64,000 nt of DNA from Eutreptiella sp. 'Long Island Sound 2002' (taxonomy: Eukaryota; Euglenozoa; Euglenophyceae; Eutreptiales; Eutreptiaceae): assembly GCA_964036045.1 (NCBI GenBank), contig OZ038382.1, forward strand, positions 5,642,289 to 5,706,288, in the 5' to 3' direction. Positions 63,021 through 64,000 of this stretch are shown here, one piece after another (position 1 is the first letter of the stretch; each line of letters begins with the position of its first letter). Below the pieces are notes generated by a model, which ran no database searches, was not told the origin of the DNA, and worked only from the letters and a program-made list of their open reading frames with translations. The position numbers and the translations under genes were made by a program.

Positions 63021-64000
63021 CGTCAACAAAGCTATGACAGCCGGCAGAGGGGAGCAGAGAGGTGGGAAGAATGGAGTGTACAGGGACGGAATGAAAGCAG
63101 TGAAATGCAAAGTATGGGAGGAACAGTGGATTCAGATGATTGAAAGGGGATGTAGTGCATTGAGAGGGAAGAAATGCAATGATGCGGAATGGAAGCGGAT
63201 GCAACAAGAAGACTGGGAGGCACCGCAGTAGATGAGAGGAATGAGAACAAGGAATGCAGTGAACGAGAGGACTGGGAAGTTATGCAGCAAACTGAGAGAA
63301 TTGCGAGAGAAATGCATGAGTACTTGAGTGTGGTTCGTAAAGCATGCAAAACGCAAATAATTAGTCCGGTTTCATGATCTTGACCGAAAATTTGCTGCAT
63401 CAGACTACAGACTACATGTCCCTAGAGTGAGTGAGCCTCACTGAACCACACCAGTGAGGAAGTTGGCTGGCCTAAACATGCCACGCGGAGTGCTACCGAT
63501 TTTCTTGTTCTGTATGAGCGCGCTTGAGTGTTCTTAGGCAGGCTGTCTTTCAGCAAAGGAAAACGATGTTGTTGATTTCCACTTGACCCAACAAATGTGC
63601 ACACCAACATGTAGATGGCAACCAGGCACCATTCACCGCAAAATTTCAAATCGTCCAATATTAGGAGACATATGAACCTTCAACCATGTCGGTGCCGAAT
63701 GGACAAAATTCTACTGCACTTTGCGCTGTGCACATTGCCAGCAAGCCTTGTTGATATGCGGAGCGGAGAAATGGTGAACAAGCAAGTTTGCAACCTGGTT
63801 GCCCCCCATCCTGCGCATTGACAAAAGTTTCAGGAATTGAAGGGACAATGAGGGGATCAGTGTTTGGCACTAAATGGAACAAATCAGAGCGGAGGCAATG
63901 GCAAATCGGAGCGGAGGCAATGGAAAACTGCGTCGTGTCATGCACCTCCAACAGAACGTGAGCCAGAATAAGGGTGTAATAAAGATTGGGCTGGGCGTGA
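63021..64000. other. Upstream region of the coiled-coil/BRCT gene
   Basis: Purine-rich, quasi-repetitive (AGGAATG/GAAATGCA units) from 63040 to 63330 on the + strand, i.e. pyrimidine-rich in the 5' leader of the gene. No promoter motif is clear. Minus frames at 63422-63658 and 63661-63951 have no recognised domain. Confidence 0.35.

Overview
The window looks like nuclear DNA of a microbial eukaryote (an alga or other protist). The coding signal is broken into short exons bounded by GT-AG splice sites. Introns are large and packed with simple repeats, long G- or C-runs, small inverted-repeat transposons and retroelement debris, and there are interstitial TTAGGG-type repeats. No operon, bacterial gene layout, rRNA or convincing tRNA was seen. 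The species cannot be named from the sequence.

Layout. At 0-9.3 kb: the cut C-terminus of a Cys-rich (zinc-binding) protein on the + strand; on the minus strand, the first exon of a ThiD-type hydroxymethylpyrimidine (phosphate) kinase, a two-exon F-box-like/LRR gene whose intron carries a terminal-inverted-repeat element with its own zinc-finger ORF, and a terminal Cys-rich exon. At 9.3-18.7 kb I see no gene; it holds two copies of a 385-bp duplication, satellites, microsatellites and one MITE. At 18.8-63.0 kb a single minus-strand gene can be assembled from about 28 short exons: an N-terminus and long central region of heptad-like coiled coil, a basic nuclear-localisation-like segment, and a C-terminal tandem BRCT pair with the BRCA1-type phosphopeptide-binding residues. 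Splice phases agree at nearly every junction between well-supported exons; unresolved junctions are stated. Only about 3.3 kb of the 44 kb is coding.

The introns of this gene hold most of the mobile DNA: an RT/RNase H retroelement remnant (39.8-40.9 kb) next to a 7 x 41 bp satellite, an RNase H1-like ORF on the opposite strand (25.5-26.3 kb), a TIR-bounded element carrying a SAM-domain ORF (53.4-54.5 kb), at least five MITEs with roughly 10-bp target duplications (33-45 kb), six copies of a short palindrome, and a SINE-like array (32 kb). A 200-bp segment that includes a splice acceptor and the first codons of an exon occurs twice, identically, 9.4 kb apart, so part of the gene grew by intron-exon duplication.

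Functionally the recognisable genes are unrelated: thiamine biosynthesis (ThiD), probable ubiquitin-ligase substrate recognition (F-box/LRR), and a scaffold-like coiled-coil phospho-BRCT protein of the kind used in DNA-damage signalling or chromosome segregation.
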